This document shows positions 25,166-34,484 of a stretch of 64,000 nt of DNA, one piece after another. The stretch's first letter is position 1. Every line of letters begins with the position of its first letter. The notes under the pieces are model-generated. The model was not told the DNA's origin. It saw nothing but the letters and a program-made list of their open reading frames with translations, and searched no databases. The DNA is from AV80 sp035536995 (lineage in GTDB: Bacteria > Verrucomicrobiota > Verrucomicrobiia > Chthoniobacterales > UBA10450): contig DATLNB010000016.1 of the NCBI GenBank assembly GCA_035536995.1, positions 1 to 64,000 of the forward strand, given 5' to 3'. Made by a program: the position numbers and the translations under genes.

Positions 25166-26992
25166 ATGTGCGGCATTGCAGCTCATTTTGTTTCGACCGG
25201 CGACGCCGCGCCTCTTGATCTCGCGTTGATCCATCATCGGGGCCCAGACGGCAACGGGGAGTGGCATTCGCCCGACGGACGATTCTGGGTGGGCAGCACG
25301 CGTCTCGCGATTATCGATCTGTCGCCGACCGGCGCCCAGCCGATGACGGACCCGGAGACTGGCAATGTCATCGTCACGAACGGCGAAATCTACAACCACC
25401 CGGCAGTGCGCAACATGCTCGGCCCGGATCTGGCCTGGCGCGGGACCAGCGACACCGAAACAATTCTGCGCGGGTACGGCCGCTGGGGTCATGCGGTCCT
25501 GGATCGGATCAAGGGAATGTTCGCGTTCGCGATTTACGACGCGGCGCGTAACGAACTTTTTGTTGCGCGCGACCGTCTCGGAATCAAGCCGCTCTACTAT
25601 GCCGCCGAAAACGGCGAGATACGGTTTGCGTCCGAGATAAAAATGCTCACTGAAGCCGTTGAAGCGGTCATGCCGGAGGCGACCGCGGCTTATCTTGAAT
25701 GGGGCGCGTGCCCCGAGAACCAGTTACTCTATCAAGGCATTCAGAGCCTGCCTGCCGGCCATGCCATGACCATTTCCTCCAGCGGCCAAACAAGGATGTG
25801 GCGCTACTGGCCGTCTCAGCTAGCGTTCGTTTCCAAGCCGGACAATGCCGCACCGGCACTGCGCAAACTCATCGAGACTGCAGTCGAAGAGCACCTCCTC
25901 TCCGATGTTCCCGTCGCGAGCTTTCTGAGCGGCGGCATTGATTCCTCGGTCATCACCGCTCTGGCCGCGCAGAGACTCGGCGGGCGCCTTCAGACATATT
26001 CGGTCGGCTTCGATATCGCGGCGTTCGATGAAACCGAAATCGCCTCCGAGATTGCGCAACGTTACCGCACCGATCATCACCGCATTGAGCTTTCCGAGGA
26101 GGAAGTCATTGAAGCGGTCACCGAAGCAGTCACAAAGCTCGATCTTCCCTCGGTGGATGCGATTAACACATACATCGTGGCGCGCGCTGTTGCGTCGCGA
26201 AAAGTTAAGGTCGCTCTTTCCGGCCTTGGCGGTGATGAACTCTTTGGTGGGTATCCGAGCTTTCGCGACGTTCCCCGGCTGCAGTTGCTATCAACCCTGC
26301 CTGGCTTCCTGCGGCGCCTTGTCGGTCTCGTTGGTAATCTCGGGGATCGCCTGGCCGATCTTCCGGCCAGCGGGAACACGGTCGAACTGGCTGCCTGGCG
26401 GCGTCGATTTTTCACCGATGCTGCGATCGGGCGCGCTGGGCTTCCACTACCCCGCCAGATATTGGAGACTCCGACCGCGTTGCCCGACGATTTCGGGGAA
26501 ATAAGCTGGGCCGAATTGACCGGTTATATGCGCCATATGCTGTTGCGCGATTCGGACCAGATGAGCATGGCAGTTTCACTAGAGTTGCGCGTTCCATTTC
26601 TCGACCACGAACTGGTCGAATACGTACTCGGCCTTCCGGCCGGGGTGAAGAAACGCTACCCCGGAGTGAAAGGTCTGTTGGTCCAAGCCTGCCGCGATCT
26701 CCTTCCTCCGTCGGTTTACGATCGGCCGAAAGCAGGCTTCGTTCTGCCCATGCAGCAGTGGATGCGCGGTCCTCTGGCCAGTTTCGTAAGCGAAGGCCTT
26801 AGTGAAACCACCACCCGAGAATTGCTACCGGAAAGTTTTGTTCAGGATCTGGCGGGCGAGTTTCACCGGGATCGGCTCCATTGGTCTCGACTGTGGAGCA
26901 TTGTCGTGCTCGGCCACTACGCACGGCGCTGCAATCTCACCCGGGCTGAAACCGAACCGTTCAGAGCTACCGCTAACATATCGTCTGGTTAG
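25166..26992 (+). CDS. asnB: Asparagine synthase (glutamine-hydrolysing), AsnB family
   Basis: 608 residues. The N-terminal glutaminase domain begins MCGIAAHF with the nucleophile Cys2 and continues with HHRGPDGNGEW and VTNGEIYNH. The synthetase domain has the PP-loop VPVASFLSGGIDSSVITAL (near 249-267), LSGLGGDELFGGYPSF and SLELRVPFLDHELVEYVLGLP. All catalytic motifs are intact. AsnB-type proteins are frequent in EPS and O-antigen clusters, where they may amidate sugar acids instead of making asparagine. The embedded position here favours that use, but it cannot be decided from sequence. A gap of 124 bases upstream holds nothing recognisable. Confidence 0.93.
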   Translation: MCGIAAHFVSTGDAAPLDLALIHHRGPDGNGEWHSPDGRFWVGSTRLAIIDLSPTGAQPMTDPETGNVIVTNGEIYNHPAVRNMLGPDLAWRGTSDTETILRGYGRWGHAVLDRIKGMFAFAIYDAARNELFVARDRLGIKPLYYAAENGEIRFASEIKMLTEAVEAVMPEATAAYLEWGACPENQLLYQGIQSLPAGHAMTISSSGQTRMWRYWPSQLAFVSKPDNAAPALRKLIETAVEEHLLSDVPVASFLSGGIDSSVITALAAQRLGGRLQTYSVGFDIAAFDETEIASEIAQRYRTDHHRIELSEEEVIEAVTEAVTKLDLPSVDAINTYIVARAVASRKVKVALSGLGGDELFGGYPSFRDVPRLQLLSTLPGFLRRLVGLVGNLGDRLADLPASGNTVELAAWRRRFFTDAAIGRAGLPLPRQILETPTALPDDFGEISWAELTGYMRHMLLRDSDQMSMAVSLELRVPFLDHELVEYVLGLPAGVKKRYPGVKGLLVQACRDLLPPSVYDRPKAGFVLPMQQWMRGPLASFVSEGLSETTTRELLPESFVQDLAGEFHRDRLHWSRLWSIVVLGHYARRCNLTRAETEPFRATANISSG

Positions 26993-27010
26993 CCATCCTT
27001 CGCTGTTCTC

Positions 27011-27925
27011 ATGTTCGGCGCTATCTCGGGACTTCTGAAACCGTGCTACCTGTTCGCCCCGGCGACCCTGGCGCGTCGCGTCTATCTTCATTTCTCTTGG
27101 CCGCAATCTAATCGGGCCGAGGTGGAGCTACCCTGGGGCATGCAGATCGAGGTCAACCTCAACGACATGATCGGGCGGGAAATTTTCAAGCAACGAATCT
27201 TCGATCTGGCGGTGAGCGAGTGCGCGTGGCGTCTCTTGGAACCTCAGGATCGCGTCATCGATGCCGGGGCAAATATTGGCTATATGACAATGCTCTTCGC
27301 CGCCCGGGTGGGGGAGTCGGGGCTCGTTCACGCTTTCGAGCCTCATCCTCGAGTCCGCACATTACTCGAGCGAAATGTCGAACGAATTAGCCGTCGCCGC
27401 CAATCAGGCCGGGTCGTTGTCCATCCATCCGCGCTGGGAGATGCGCCGCGAAACGCGCAACTGATTGAGACAGATTACTTCGCTCTAAATGAGGGGACGG
27501 CGAAGATCGCGGCCCCGGCCCAAACCGGGGAGGGCAGCGTAGCCAGCCATTCGGTCCGAGTGGAAACAATCGACGCGTTGTTCGCGGATCAATCCTTCGC
27601 GCTGCTGAAGATCGATGTCGAAGGATTTGAAGCAGAAGTCCTCCGGGGTGCGGCCAGCCTCTTAGGGTCCCAGCGCGTCCGGCACGTTATCTACGAGGAC
27701 CACACGCTCGGGGGCAGTGGATTAGCCGAAGTTTTGTCCGGCCATGGCTACCATGTTTTTTCAATCGGCCATGGGGCTTTCGGGCCGCGGTTGCGCCAGA
27801 GTGGCCAGGGAAAGGTAGAGATCGACGCTTCGTGGGAATCGGCGAGCTTCCTGGCAACCCTTGTCCCGGATAAAGTTAACGGTTTGATGAGCAGGAAAGG
27901 ATGGTCGGTCTTACGGGGCGTCTGA
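27011..27925 (+). CDS. FkbM-family SAM-dependent methyltransferase
   Basis: 304 residues. Motif I is VIDAGANIGYMTMLFAARVG, then LVHAFEPHPRVRTLLERNV, and the FkbM-specific motif FALLKIDVEGFEAEVLRGAASLL near residue 200. Members O-methylate sugars or other small molecules; in an EPS cluster a sugar O-methylation is the natural guess. The gene ends 45 bases before the preferred start of the next glycosyltransferase. The N-terminal hydrophobic segment (LLKPCYLFAPATLARRVYLHF) may associate with the membrane. Confidence 0.9.
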   Translation: MFGAISGLLKPCYLFAPATLARRVYLHFSWPQSNRAEVELPWGMQIEVNLNDMIGREIFKQRIFDLAVSECAWRLLEPQDRVIDAGANIGYMTMLFAARVGESGLVHAFEPHPRVRTLLERNVERISRRRQSGRVVVHPSALGDAPRNAQLIETDYFALNEGTAKIAAPAQTGEGSVASHSVRVETIDALFADQSFALLKIDVEGFEAEVLRGAASLLGSQRVRHVIYEDHTLGGSGLAEVLSGHGYHVFSIGHGAFGPRLRQSGQGKVEIDASWESASFLATLVPDKVNGLMSRKGWSVLRGV

Positions 27926-27969
27926 CCGCGTGGACTTTCCGTCGGATTAGCGCTGTTCCATTTGTTGCG

Positions 27970-29142
27970 ATGAAGCTGCTTCGGTCAATCCACACGCTTA
28001 ATCCCGCGGTGGGTGGACCGATCGAATCCATTCGGCAATCATCACGCGCACTTTCTCATCGTGGCCATAGCGTGGAAATTGTCTGTCTCGATGGACCCGC
28101 AGATCCCTGGGTAAAGGAGGCACCGGTACCGGTGCACGCCCTGGGGCCAGGGCGCGGAAGCTATGGATATGCGCGGGGGTTTTCGGATTGGATCAGGAGA
28201 GCGCATTCCGAGTTCGATGCTGTTGTTGTCCACGGTCTCTGGCAGTTCAGCAGCTTCGGTGTTTGGCGCGCGCTGGCGGGAACCGCGACGCCTTACTTTG
28301 TTTTTCCGCACGGCATGCTCGACCCTTGGTTCAAGCGCACTTACCCGGCAAAGCATTTCAAGAAATTACTTTACTGGCCCTGGGCGGAGTACCGTGTCCT
28401 GCGCGATGCCGCCGCCGTCATGTTCACGTCCGAAGAAGAACGGCGCCTGGCGCGCGAATCTTTCTCACTGTACTCCTGTAACGAAGTCGTCGTAAATTAC
28501 GGGACTGCGACCCCGGATTTCGATCGCGATAGTGCGCGCAAGGAATTCCTGGACCGTTTTCCCCATTTGCGCGGCAAGCGTTTGCTCGTCTTCCTTGGCA
28601 GGCTCCATGAAAAAAAAGGCTGCGATTTGCTTGTCGAAGCTTTCAACAGGGTGCCCCCGTCAATGCGGGAGAATGTCCATCTGGTGATGGCGGGCCCCGC
28701 GGCTAATGAGAGCTATCTTGCCCATCTCAGGGCCCAGGCCGGCGCGGCTGGTCATGGTCCGGAAGCCGCTTTTACCTTTACCGGTATGTTGACCGGACAA
28801 CTCAAGTGGGGCGCGCTTAGCGCGGCGGAGGCTTTCATACTCCCATCGCACCAGGAGAATTTCGGCATCGCGGTTGTCGAAGCCATGGCATGCGGCATAC
28901 CAGTCCTCATTTCAAATAAGGTAAACATCTGGCGCGAGATCGTGGAAGACAAGGCCGGCCTCGCCGACGGGGATGACGCTGCCGGCGTGGCGCGGTTGCT
29001 TTCCCGTTGGCTCGCGATGCCTCAACAGGATCGTGTCGAGATGGGAAATAACGCACGCCGAAGCTTCCAGGAAAGATTCACGATCGATCGCGCAACGGAT
29101 TCGCTCCTCGCGGTCCTCCGTCGTTTTACCACTGCCCAATGA
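27970..29142 (+). CDS. Glycosyltransferase family 4 (GT-B)
   Basis: 390 residues from the ATG at 27970, which places the usual GT4 start MKLLRSIHTLNPAVGGPIES at the N-terminus; the open frame begins upstream at 27901 inside the FkbM gene. The C-terminal domain has LLVFLGRLHEKKGCDLLVEA, LVMAGPA and the donor site HQENFGIAVVEAMACGIP (first Glu near residue 296). It resembles EPS glycosyltransferases of the WbaZ/mannosyl type with the N-terminal VVHGLWQFSSFG and FPHGMLDPWFK motifs. Stop overlaps the next start (ATGA). Confidence 0.92.
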   Translation: MKLLRSIHTLNPAVGGPIESIRQSSRALSHRGHSVEIVCLDGPADPWVKEAPVPVHALGPGRGSYGYARGFSDWIRRAHSEFDAVVVHGLWQFSSFGVWRALAGTATPYFVFPHGMLDPWFKRTYPAKHFKKLLYWPWAEYRVLRDAAAVMFTSEEERRLARESFSLYSCNEVVVNYGTATPDFDRDSARKEFLDRFPHLRGKRLLVFLGRLHEKKGCDLLVEAFNRVPPSMRENVHLVMAGPAANESYLAHLRAQAGAAGHGPEAAFTFTGMLTGQLKWGALSAAEAFILPSHQENFGIAVVEAMACGIPVLISNKVNIWREIVEDKAGLADGDDAAGVARLLSRWLAMPQQDRVEMGNNARRSFQERFTIDRATDSLLAVLRRFTTAQ

Positions 29143-30269
29143 GGATCACGGTGGTGCTCGGCGCCTTCTTCCCGGTTCCTCCTGTGGCGGGTGGGGCCGT
29201 CGAAAAAGTCTGGTTCGCCCTCGCCCGCGAATTTGCGCGGCGCGGCCACGAGGTAGTCCAGATCTCGCGATCCTTCCCAGGCTTTCCGCGGCGTGAAAAA
29301 CTGGATGGCGTTGAGCACATCCGCGTTTCCGGATTTGCCCAACCGGGTAATCGCCTTTGGTTAAAACTTCTCGATCTGATCTATTCCTTCAGAGTGCGGC
29401 GAATTTTGCCTCCCGCGGATATCCTGGTCACCAATACCTTTTGGCTCCCTGTGCTAGTTCGAACCGAAAACCGCGGGCGCCTTTATCTTCATGTGCAGCG
29501 CGGTCCTAAAGGCCAGATGCGCTGGTATGGCCATGCGGCGCGGCTCCTGGCTGTTTCCCGCGCGATCGCGGACGCCATCGTGGCCGAAGCGCCCGGGCTG
29601 AAGGAAAAAGTCCGCGTAATTCCGAATTCGCTTCCGTTTCCACTCCCCCAGCCGCAGACCTCCGCGCGAGACCGAACGGTGCTTTTCGTCGGCCGGATCC
29701 ATCCTGAAAAGGGGCTCGATCTTTTGTTGCGCGCTGTCGGCAAAATTCCCGCGGAGACACGGGCGGATTGGAAACTGAAAATTGTCGGACCCCATGAGAC
29801 GCGTTTTGGAGGCGGGGGCGATGCGTTCGCGAAAGGCCTGCGTTCCCTTGCGCAAGATTTGGAACTAAAAACGGAATGGGTGGGCCCCGTCTTCGACGAA
29901 TCCGAACTGCTCCGCCACTATCAAGAGGCCGCGGTTTTCGTTTATCCTTCTGTAGCGGAAACGGGTGAAGCTTTACCAGTCGCGCCGCTCGAAGCGATGG
30001 CAAACGGATGCGTGCCGGTCGTCTCAGGCCTTGCCTGCTTCGAGGATTACATCGAGGACAAAGTGACTGGTTTTGTTTTCGATCACCGCGGGCCAAGCGC
30101 CGAGACAACGCTGGCCGAACGGCTCTCAGCCATTTTCCAAATGATCCCGGCCGAGTTGACCGCCATTGGAAATGCCGCAAGGGAGCGCGTAGCCCAGTTC
30201 GCAGTAGAACCGGTGGCCGATCGTTACCTTGCTGATTTTGCGTCGCTTCTGGTGAAGGATCAGACTTAA
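29139..30269 (+). CDS. Glycosyltransferase family 4 (GT-B)
   Basis: 376 residues. N-terminal ITVVLGAFFPVPPVAGGAVEKVW with the glycine-rich loop. C-terminal RTVLFVGRIHPEKGLDLLLRAV, LKIVGPHETRFGGGGDAFAK, and the donor motif SVAETGEALPVAPLEAMANG (Glu near residue 274). This variant (ETGEALPVAPLEAM) is common in a GT4 subgroup from EPS clusters. It starts on the ATGA overlap with the previous gene, so the two are coupled. Confidence 0.92.
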   Translation: MRITVVLGAFFPVPPVAGGAVEKVWFALAREFARRGHEVVQISRSFPGFPRREKLDGVEHIRVSGFAQPGNRLWLKLLDLIYSFRVRRILPPADILVTNTFWLPVLVRTENRGRLYLHVQRGPKGQMRWYGHAARLLAVSRAIADAIVAEAPGLKEKVRVIPNSLPFPLPQPQTSARDRTVLFVGRIHPEKGLDLLLRAVGKIPAETRADWKLKIVGPHETRFGGGGDAFAKGLRSLAQDLELKTEWVGPVFDESELLRHYQEAAVFVYPSVAETGEALPVAPLEAMANGCVPVVSGLACFEDYIEDKVTGFVFDHRGPSAETTLAERLSAIFQMIPAELTAIGNAARERVAQFAVEPVADRYLADFASLLVKDQT

Positions 30270-30284
30270 CGCACCCTGAAACTC

Positions 30285-30842
30285 ATGCCGGAGCCGCTCC
30301 AAACTGTTCATCCCGCGCAGGCGTCGCAATTTTCTTCACCCTGGTCGTTCAGCCATCGCCTTAAGCACATTCTCTGGGAATTTTGCTGGCTGGTCTTTTG
30401 CATCTGGACGCCGAAGCCGGCTAACCCCTGGCGCCTTCTTTGGCTTCGATTGTTCGGCGCGAAAATCCACGGCACTCCGTTCGTCCACCAGCGCGCGCGG
30501 GTGGCGAATCCCGCGAACCTGATTCTTCATGACAGGGCCTGCCTGGGCGATCGAGCGAACGCATATGCACTGGGCGAAATTGAGATCGGCGCGGGTGCAA
30601 CCGTCGCGCAGGAAGTTTACCTGAGCACTGGCAGCCACGATTTTTCGAGTCCGGCGCTGCCTCTGGTAACAGCAAAAATTACGATCGGCGCAGATGCCTT
30701 CATCGGTGCTCGGGCTTTCATCCTGCCCGGCGTGGAGATCGGGGCCCGGAGTGTAGTTGGTGCCTGCTCGGTCGTAACCCGGGACGTCCCGCCGGATGTT
30801 TTCGCCGCCGGTAACCCATGCAAAATTCTCCGCCCGAAATGA
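30285..30842 (+). CDS. Putative colanic-acid-type acetyltransferase (WcaF-like, left-handed beta helix)
   Basis: 185 residues. An N-terminal membrane-associated segment (RLKHILWEFCWLVFCIWTP) is followed by hexapeptide repeats, for example ANLILHDRACLGDRANAYAL, GEIEIGAGATVAQEVYLSTG and ITIGADAFIGARAFILPGVEIG. The catalytic His lies in STGSHDFSSPALPLV, and the end is AAGNPCKILRPK. This architecture matches WcaF-family O-acetyltransferases that use acetyl-CoA to decorate EPS sugars. It lies between glycosyltransferases and is coupled to the next gene through an ATGA overlap. Confidence 0.9.
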   Translation: MPEPLQTVHPAQASQFSSPWSFSHRLKHILWEFCWLVFCIWTPKPANPWRLLWLRLFGAKIHGTPFVHQRARVANPANLILHDRACLGDRANAYALGEIEIGAGATVAQEVYLSTGSHDFSSPALPLVTAKITIGADAFIGARAFILPGVEIGARSVVGACSVVTRDVPPDVFAAGNPCKILRPK

Positions 30843-31693
30843 ACAACCGCGTTCCCGTGTCCGTTCTTATTCCGATTAAGAACGAGGCTGCGAACTTGAG
30901 GCGCTGCCTCGATTCGGTGGCGTGGGCCGACGAAGTTTTCGTCGTCGATTCGCAGAGCACCGACGGTTCGATCGCCATCGCAGAGGAGCGCGGCGCCTCA
31001 GTCGTCCAATTCCAATTCAACGGCACCTGGCCGAAAAAGAAAAACTGGGCGCTCGAGAATCTGCCTTTCCGGAACGAATGGGTTTTCATCCTGGATGCCG
31101 ATGAAGTTCTTCCATCGGAAACCGGGAGTGAAGTCGCGCGCGCCATCGCGGATCCGGGCGCGACCGCCGGCTATTGGATCAATCGCCGTTTCATGTTCAT
31201 GAACAAATGGCTTCGCCACTCCTATTACCCGAACTGGAATTTGCGGTTGTTTCGTCACGCGCTAGGCCGATACGAAAAGCTGACCGGCTCGGATACCCGC
31301 AGCGGAGACAACGAAGTGCACGAACACGTGATCGTGAACGGACCGACCGGGCGGCTTCGGTGCGAGATGGACCATTACGCCTTCCCGACGGTTGAAGTCT
31401 TTATCGAAAAGCATAACCGCTACTCTAACTGGGAAGCGCGCGTATCGGCGGACCGGCAATTGTCCGGCAGCGCGGCTCAAATCAGCATCGGCGACGTTGG
31501 GCGCCGGCGACGCCTGAAACTTCTTTCCCAACGCCTGCCCTTTCGCCCGCTCCTCCGCTTTCTTTATATTTATGTCTGGCAGAAAGGCTTCCTCGACGGC
31601 CGCGAAGGTTACTACTTCGCCCGCCTCCATGCGCTCTATGAGTTTCTTTCTGTCGCGAAAACCTACGAGCTAACCAGGCTCGGAAGGAATTAG
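30839..31693 (+). CDS. Glycosyltransferase family 2 (WaaE/KdtX-like)
   Basis: 284 residues from the ATG overlapping the previous stop (ATGA); an ATG at 30818 is also in frame. GT2 motifs: VSVLIPIKNEAANLRRCLDS, DEVFVVDSQSTDGS, the metal site WVFILDADEVLP, and the WaaE-typical C-terminal part RLFRHALGRYEKL, MDHYAFPTVEVFIEKHNRYS and YVWQKGFLDGREGYYFA. WaaE-type enzymes add glucose to LPS core or EPS; the sugar here is not known. It precedes the WcaI-like gene by six bases. Confidence 0.9.
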   Translation: MNNRVPVSVLIPIKNEAANLRRCLDSVAWADEVFVVDSQSTDGSIAIAEERGASVVQFQFNGTWPKKKNWALENLPFRNEWVFILDADEVLPSETGSEVARAIADPGATAGYWINRRFMFMNKWLRHSYYPNWNLRLFRHALGRYEKLTGSDTRSGDNEVHEHVIVNGPTGRLRCEMDHYAFPTVEVFIEKHNRYSNWEARVSADRQLSGSAAQISIGDVGRRRRLKLLSQRLPFRPLLRFLYIYVWQKGFLDGREGYYFARLHALYEFLSVAKTYELTRLGRN

Positions 31694-31699
31694 GCCGCC

Positions 31700-32929
31700 A
31701 TGCGCGTCATTGTCTGGGGGATAAACTACGCGCCGGAATTTACCGGGATCGCGCCGCACAGCGTCGCTCTCTGCGAATATCTCGCCGGGAAGGGGCACGA
31801 GGTCGAAATGGTGACCAGCTTCGCGTATTACCCGAACTGGCGGAAGCGGCCGGAAGACCGCGGCAAATTGTATCGCACTGATAGGCTGAACGGTGTGTGC
31901 GTCCGGCGTTGCTGGCATTTCGTCCCCGAGCGGGTTTCCGCTATCAAGCGAATTTTCCACGAGGCCAGTTTTGTCTTCACCTCGACGCTGCGAATCCTGA
32001 CGCTGCCGCGTCCGGACGTTTTCGTGGTGGTTTCTCCTCCACTTCTCCTGGGCGCAGCGGGCTGGTTTATTCGGACAGTTAAACGCAAGCCATACATCTT
32101 CCATGTTCAGGACATGCAACCCGACGCGGCCGTGGGCCTCGGGATGTTGAAGCCAAACGCGTTCACGCGCGCTCTGTATGCCCTTGAAGCATTCGCGTAT
32201 CGTCATGCCGCCCGCGTCTCCGGTATCACCCGCGGAATGCTTAACGGCTTTGCCGCCAAAGGCGTGCCGGAAACGAAGCTTGTCTATTTTCCGAACGCGA
32301 TCGAGCTCGCCGCGGCGGACCAAACCCCAGGGCGTGGGGAATTTCGGCAGCGGAACAATTTCCGTCCCGACGAGTTCATTGCCGTGTATGCCGGCAATCT
32401 GGGCGTCAAGCAGGGGCTCGAGGTGCTGCTGCAGACCGCGCCACTTCTCCGCGATTCACGCATTCGTATCCTGATTTGTGGTGACGGCGCGCAACGCGAG
32501 GTCCTGGCGGCTCGGGCGCGAGAAATGGAACTGCCGAACTTCAGCATGCTGCCATTACAACAAGGCCGCGATTATCGGGCGCTGCTCGTGGACGCGGATG
32601 TCTGCTTCATCACTCAGCAGGCCGGAGCCGGGAACTCTTTTTTCCCGAGCAAGCTGCTTGGTTTGCTCGCAGAGTCGAAGACGGTGGTCACAGTTGCAGC
32701 TCCCGAATGCGAGCTCGCACTCTCTCTTCGCGAAGGAGGATTCGGCGAGAATGTCGCGCCCGGCAGGCCCGAGGAGCTGGCCTCGCTTCTGGACTCGCTG
32801 GCGCAAGATCCAGATCGTCTCGCGCAATATGGCGCCGCCGGCCGCCGGTACGTGCAGCAATTCGAGAAGACCAGCGTGATGGAAGCATTCGCGAACACGC
32901 TGAAGGCGGTCGCGACAGTCGCTCAATAG
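31700..32929 (+). CDS. WcaI-family glycosyltransferase (GT4)
   Basis: 409 residues with the WcaI N-terminal signature VIVWGINYAPEFTGIAPHS, VEMVTSFAYYPNWRKRPEDR, VVVSPPLLLGAAGWF and FHVQDMQPDAAVGLGML. The C-terminal half contains FIAVYAGNLGVKQGLEVLL, ILICGDGAQREVLAARA and FFPSKLLGLLAESKTVV. WcaI in E. coli adds a sugar in colanic acid assembly. It is the last gene of the plus-strand run; its stop overlaps by seven bases the convergent gene for the initiating sugar transferase. Confidence 0.92.
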   Translation: MRVIVWGINYAPEFTGIAPHSVALCEYLAGKGHEVEMVTSFAYYPNWRKRPEDRGKLYRTDRLNGVCVRRCWHFVPERVSAIKRIFHEASFVFTSTLRILTLPRPDVFVVVSPPLLLGAAGWFIRTVKRKPYIFHVQDMQPDAAVGLGMLKPNAFTRALYALEAFAYRHAARVSGITRGMLNGFAAKGVPETKLVYFPNAIELAAADQTPGRGEFRQRNNFRPDEFIAVYAGNLGVKQGLEVLLQTAPLLRDSRIRILICGDGAQREVLAARAREMELPNFSMLPLQQGRDYRALLVDADVCFITQQAGAGNSFFPSKLLGLLAESKTVVTVAAPECELALSLREGGFGENVAPGRPEELASLLDSLAQDPDRLAQYGAAGRRYVQQFEKTSVMEAFANTLKAVATVAQ

Positions 32930-34332
32930 GCGCTGCGCGGCGGCACGATCAGGTGCACGAATGTGCGCAGAATAATGCCGCACTCGAGGGACAGGTTCCA
33001 GTTCTCCAGATACTCGATGTCGCAGGCGACCCGGTTCTGAATGTCGGTGTTATTGCGCGCCTCGCCGCGGTATCCGCGGACCTGGGCGAGGCCCGTGATG
33101 CCGGGCTTCACAAACGCGCGGACATGGTAGTTCGCCATGAGCTGTGAAAACTGATTGTTGTGCTCAATCAGGTGCGGACGGGGGCCGACAATGCTCATGT
33201 CGCCCAGCAGCACGTTCCAGAATTGCGGGACCTCGTCGATGCTCAGTTTTCGAAACCAGCGGCCCAGTGGATAAACCCGCTCGTCGCCGTCCCGCGCCTG
33301 CCGCGTCTCCTCGGCGTTGTCGGGCCGCATCGTGCGGAACTTGTAGATCTTGAATCGACGGTTCTGCATGCCCGCGCGGGTTTGGACGTGGAAGAGCGGG
33401 CCGGGTGACTGAACCCGTTGCGTCAACCACACGATGACGGTGAGGATCGGGAAAACGACGACCATAACCGGGAGCGAGATCGCGATGTCGATCGCCCGCT
33501 TAAAGAAACGGTTCAGAGGATTTTCCAATGGTTCTTCCCGGAGCCCGATGAAACGAAAGCCGTCGTCCTCAAAATGCGTTACGGGATGGCGCAGTTTTTC
33601 TTCGAGGTCACTGACAATCAGGAGACGCACTCCGACTCGGTCGCAGACCTGGATGATGTGGCGGTTAACCTCATTGAAAAGTGGAAACTCCAGCATGATC
33701 ACCTGCGTCACGCCGCGCTCGACTACGATTTTCTCCAGTGCTTCCGAGTTCCCCAACACCGGGATGCCGTCGTCAGTCTTCTCGATTAATTCATCACTGA
33801 CCAGGCCGATCGTGCGCAGGCCGATATCTGATTTACGCCGGAGCCAGCTCCGCAGCTGTGCAGCTTTCTGGGCGGTCCCCACCAGCACCGTTTTCTCCTC
33901 CCGGCTCCCCGTGAAGATTCTCCGGGCAAGGAACTGCGGGAGGTAATGGTGCGAAAACAGGAGCGCGACATAAAGCCACGGGACGAAATTGAAGAAGAAG
34001 ATTCGGGAGATGAAAGCGTCCTTCGTCGCGATGAGATAAAACACGAGGGTGCCGATGCTCGCGAAAGTCTGTCGCAAGCTGAGCCGATGTTGGCGAAGCA
34101 GCTCGTTCTGGAGGAAATAGTTTTTCGATCCGTCCCGGCTCAGTGACTCGATGGCCATGCCGAGCACGAGCAGCGTGCAGTACACGCTGTAACGCCGCCA
34201 GGTCCATTCCGCTTCGCCGCCGGTATAAAAGGCGAGCATGATCCAGACGCCGATCCAGAACAGGACCGCGACGATCACAATCTGGCAAAGCAGGAATACG
34301 CGATACAAACCCTGCGTGCGTTGCGTGACCAT
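32923..34332 (-). CDS. Undecaprenyl-phosphate sugar phosphotransferase (WcaJ/EpsE-like), initiates EPS repeat unit
   Basis: 469 residues. Four to five N-terminal membrane helices precede a CoA-binding-like domain (EEKTVLVGTAQKAAQLRSW) and a C-terminal bacterial sugar transferase domain. The latter has FKRAIDIAISLPVMVVVFPIL, LFHVQTRAGMQNRRFKIYKF, RTMRPDN, RKLSIDEVPQFWNVLLGDMS, VGPRPHLIEHN and VKPGITGLAQVRGYRG, the full polyisoprenyl-phosphate hexose-1-phosphate transferase signature. It moves sugar-1-phosphate from a UDP-sugar to undecaprenyl phosphate. It lies on the strand opposite to the other EPS genes and diverges from the 34485 gene with a 152-base gap. Confidence 0.94.
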   Translation of the reverse strand: MVTQRTQGLYRVFLLCQIVIVAVLFWIGVWIMLAFYTGGEAEWTWRRYSVYCTLLVLGMAIESLSRDGSKNYFLQNELLRQHRLSLRQTFASIGTLVFYLIATKDAFISRIFFFNFVPWLYVALLFSHHYLPQFLARRIFTGSREEKTVLVGTAQKAAQLRSWLRRKSDIGLRTIGLVSDELIEKTDDGIPVLGNSEALEKIVVERGVTQVIMLEFPLFNEVNRHIIQVCDRVGVRLLIVSDLEEKLRHPVTHFEDDGFRFIGLREEPLENPLNRFFKRAIDIAISLPVMVVVFPILTVIVWLTQRVQSPGPLFHVQTRAGMQNRRFKIYKFRTMRPDNAEETRQARDGDERVYPLGRWFRKLSIDEVPQFWNVLLGDMSIVGPRPHLIEHNNQFSQLMANYHVRAFVKPGITGLAQVRGYRGEARNNTDIQNRVACDIEYLENWNLSLECGIILRTFVHLIVPPRSAY

Positions 34333-34484
34333 GACTAAGCCAAAATGCCGAAGGGCAGAGTACGCGATGGCAGGCCGCGTTCAACTCGTGCTAAAACCGG
34401 GGCGGCCATATAGGAAAAGAGCGCGGTTAGCGCCCTTGATTTACTGAGCGATTCCCATACCACTAGGACGAGCCGCCCGCCCTG

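Noticed and set aside
31670..32323. 217-codon minus-strand frame over the WcaI-like gene
   Set aside because: Shadow of a well-recognised glycosyltransferase; no motifs.
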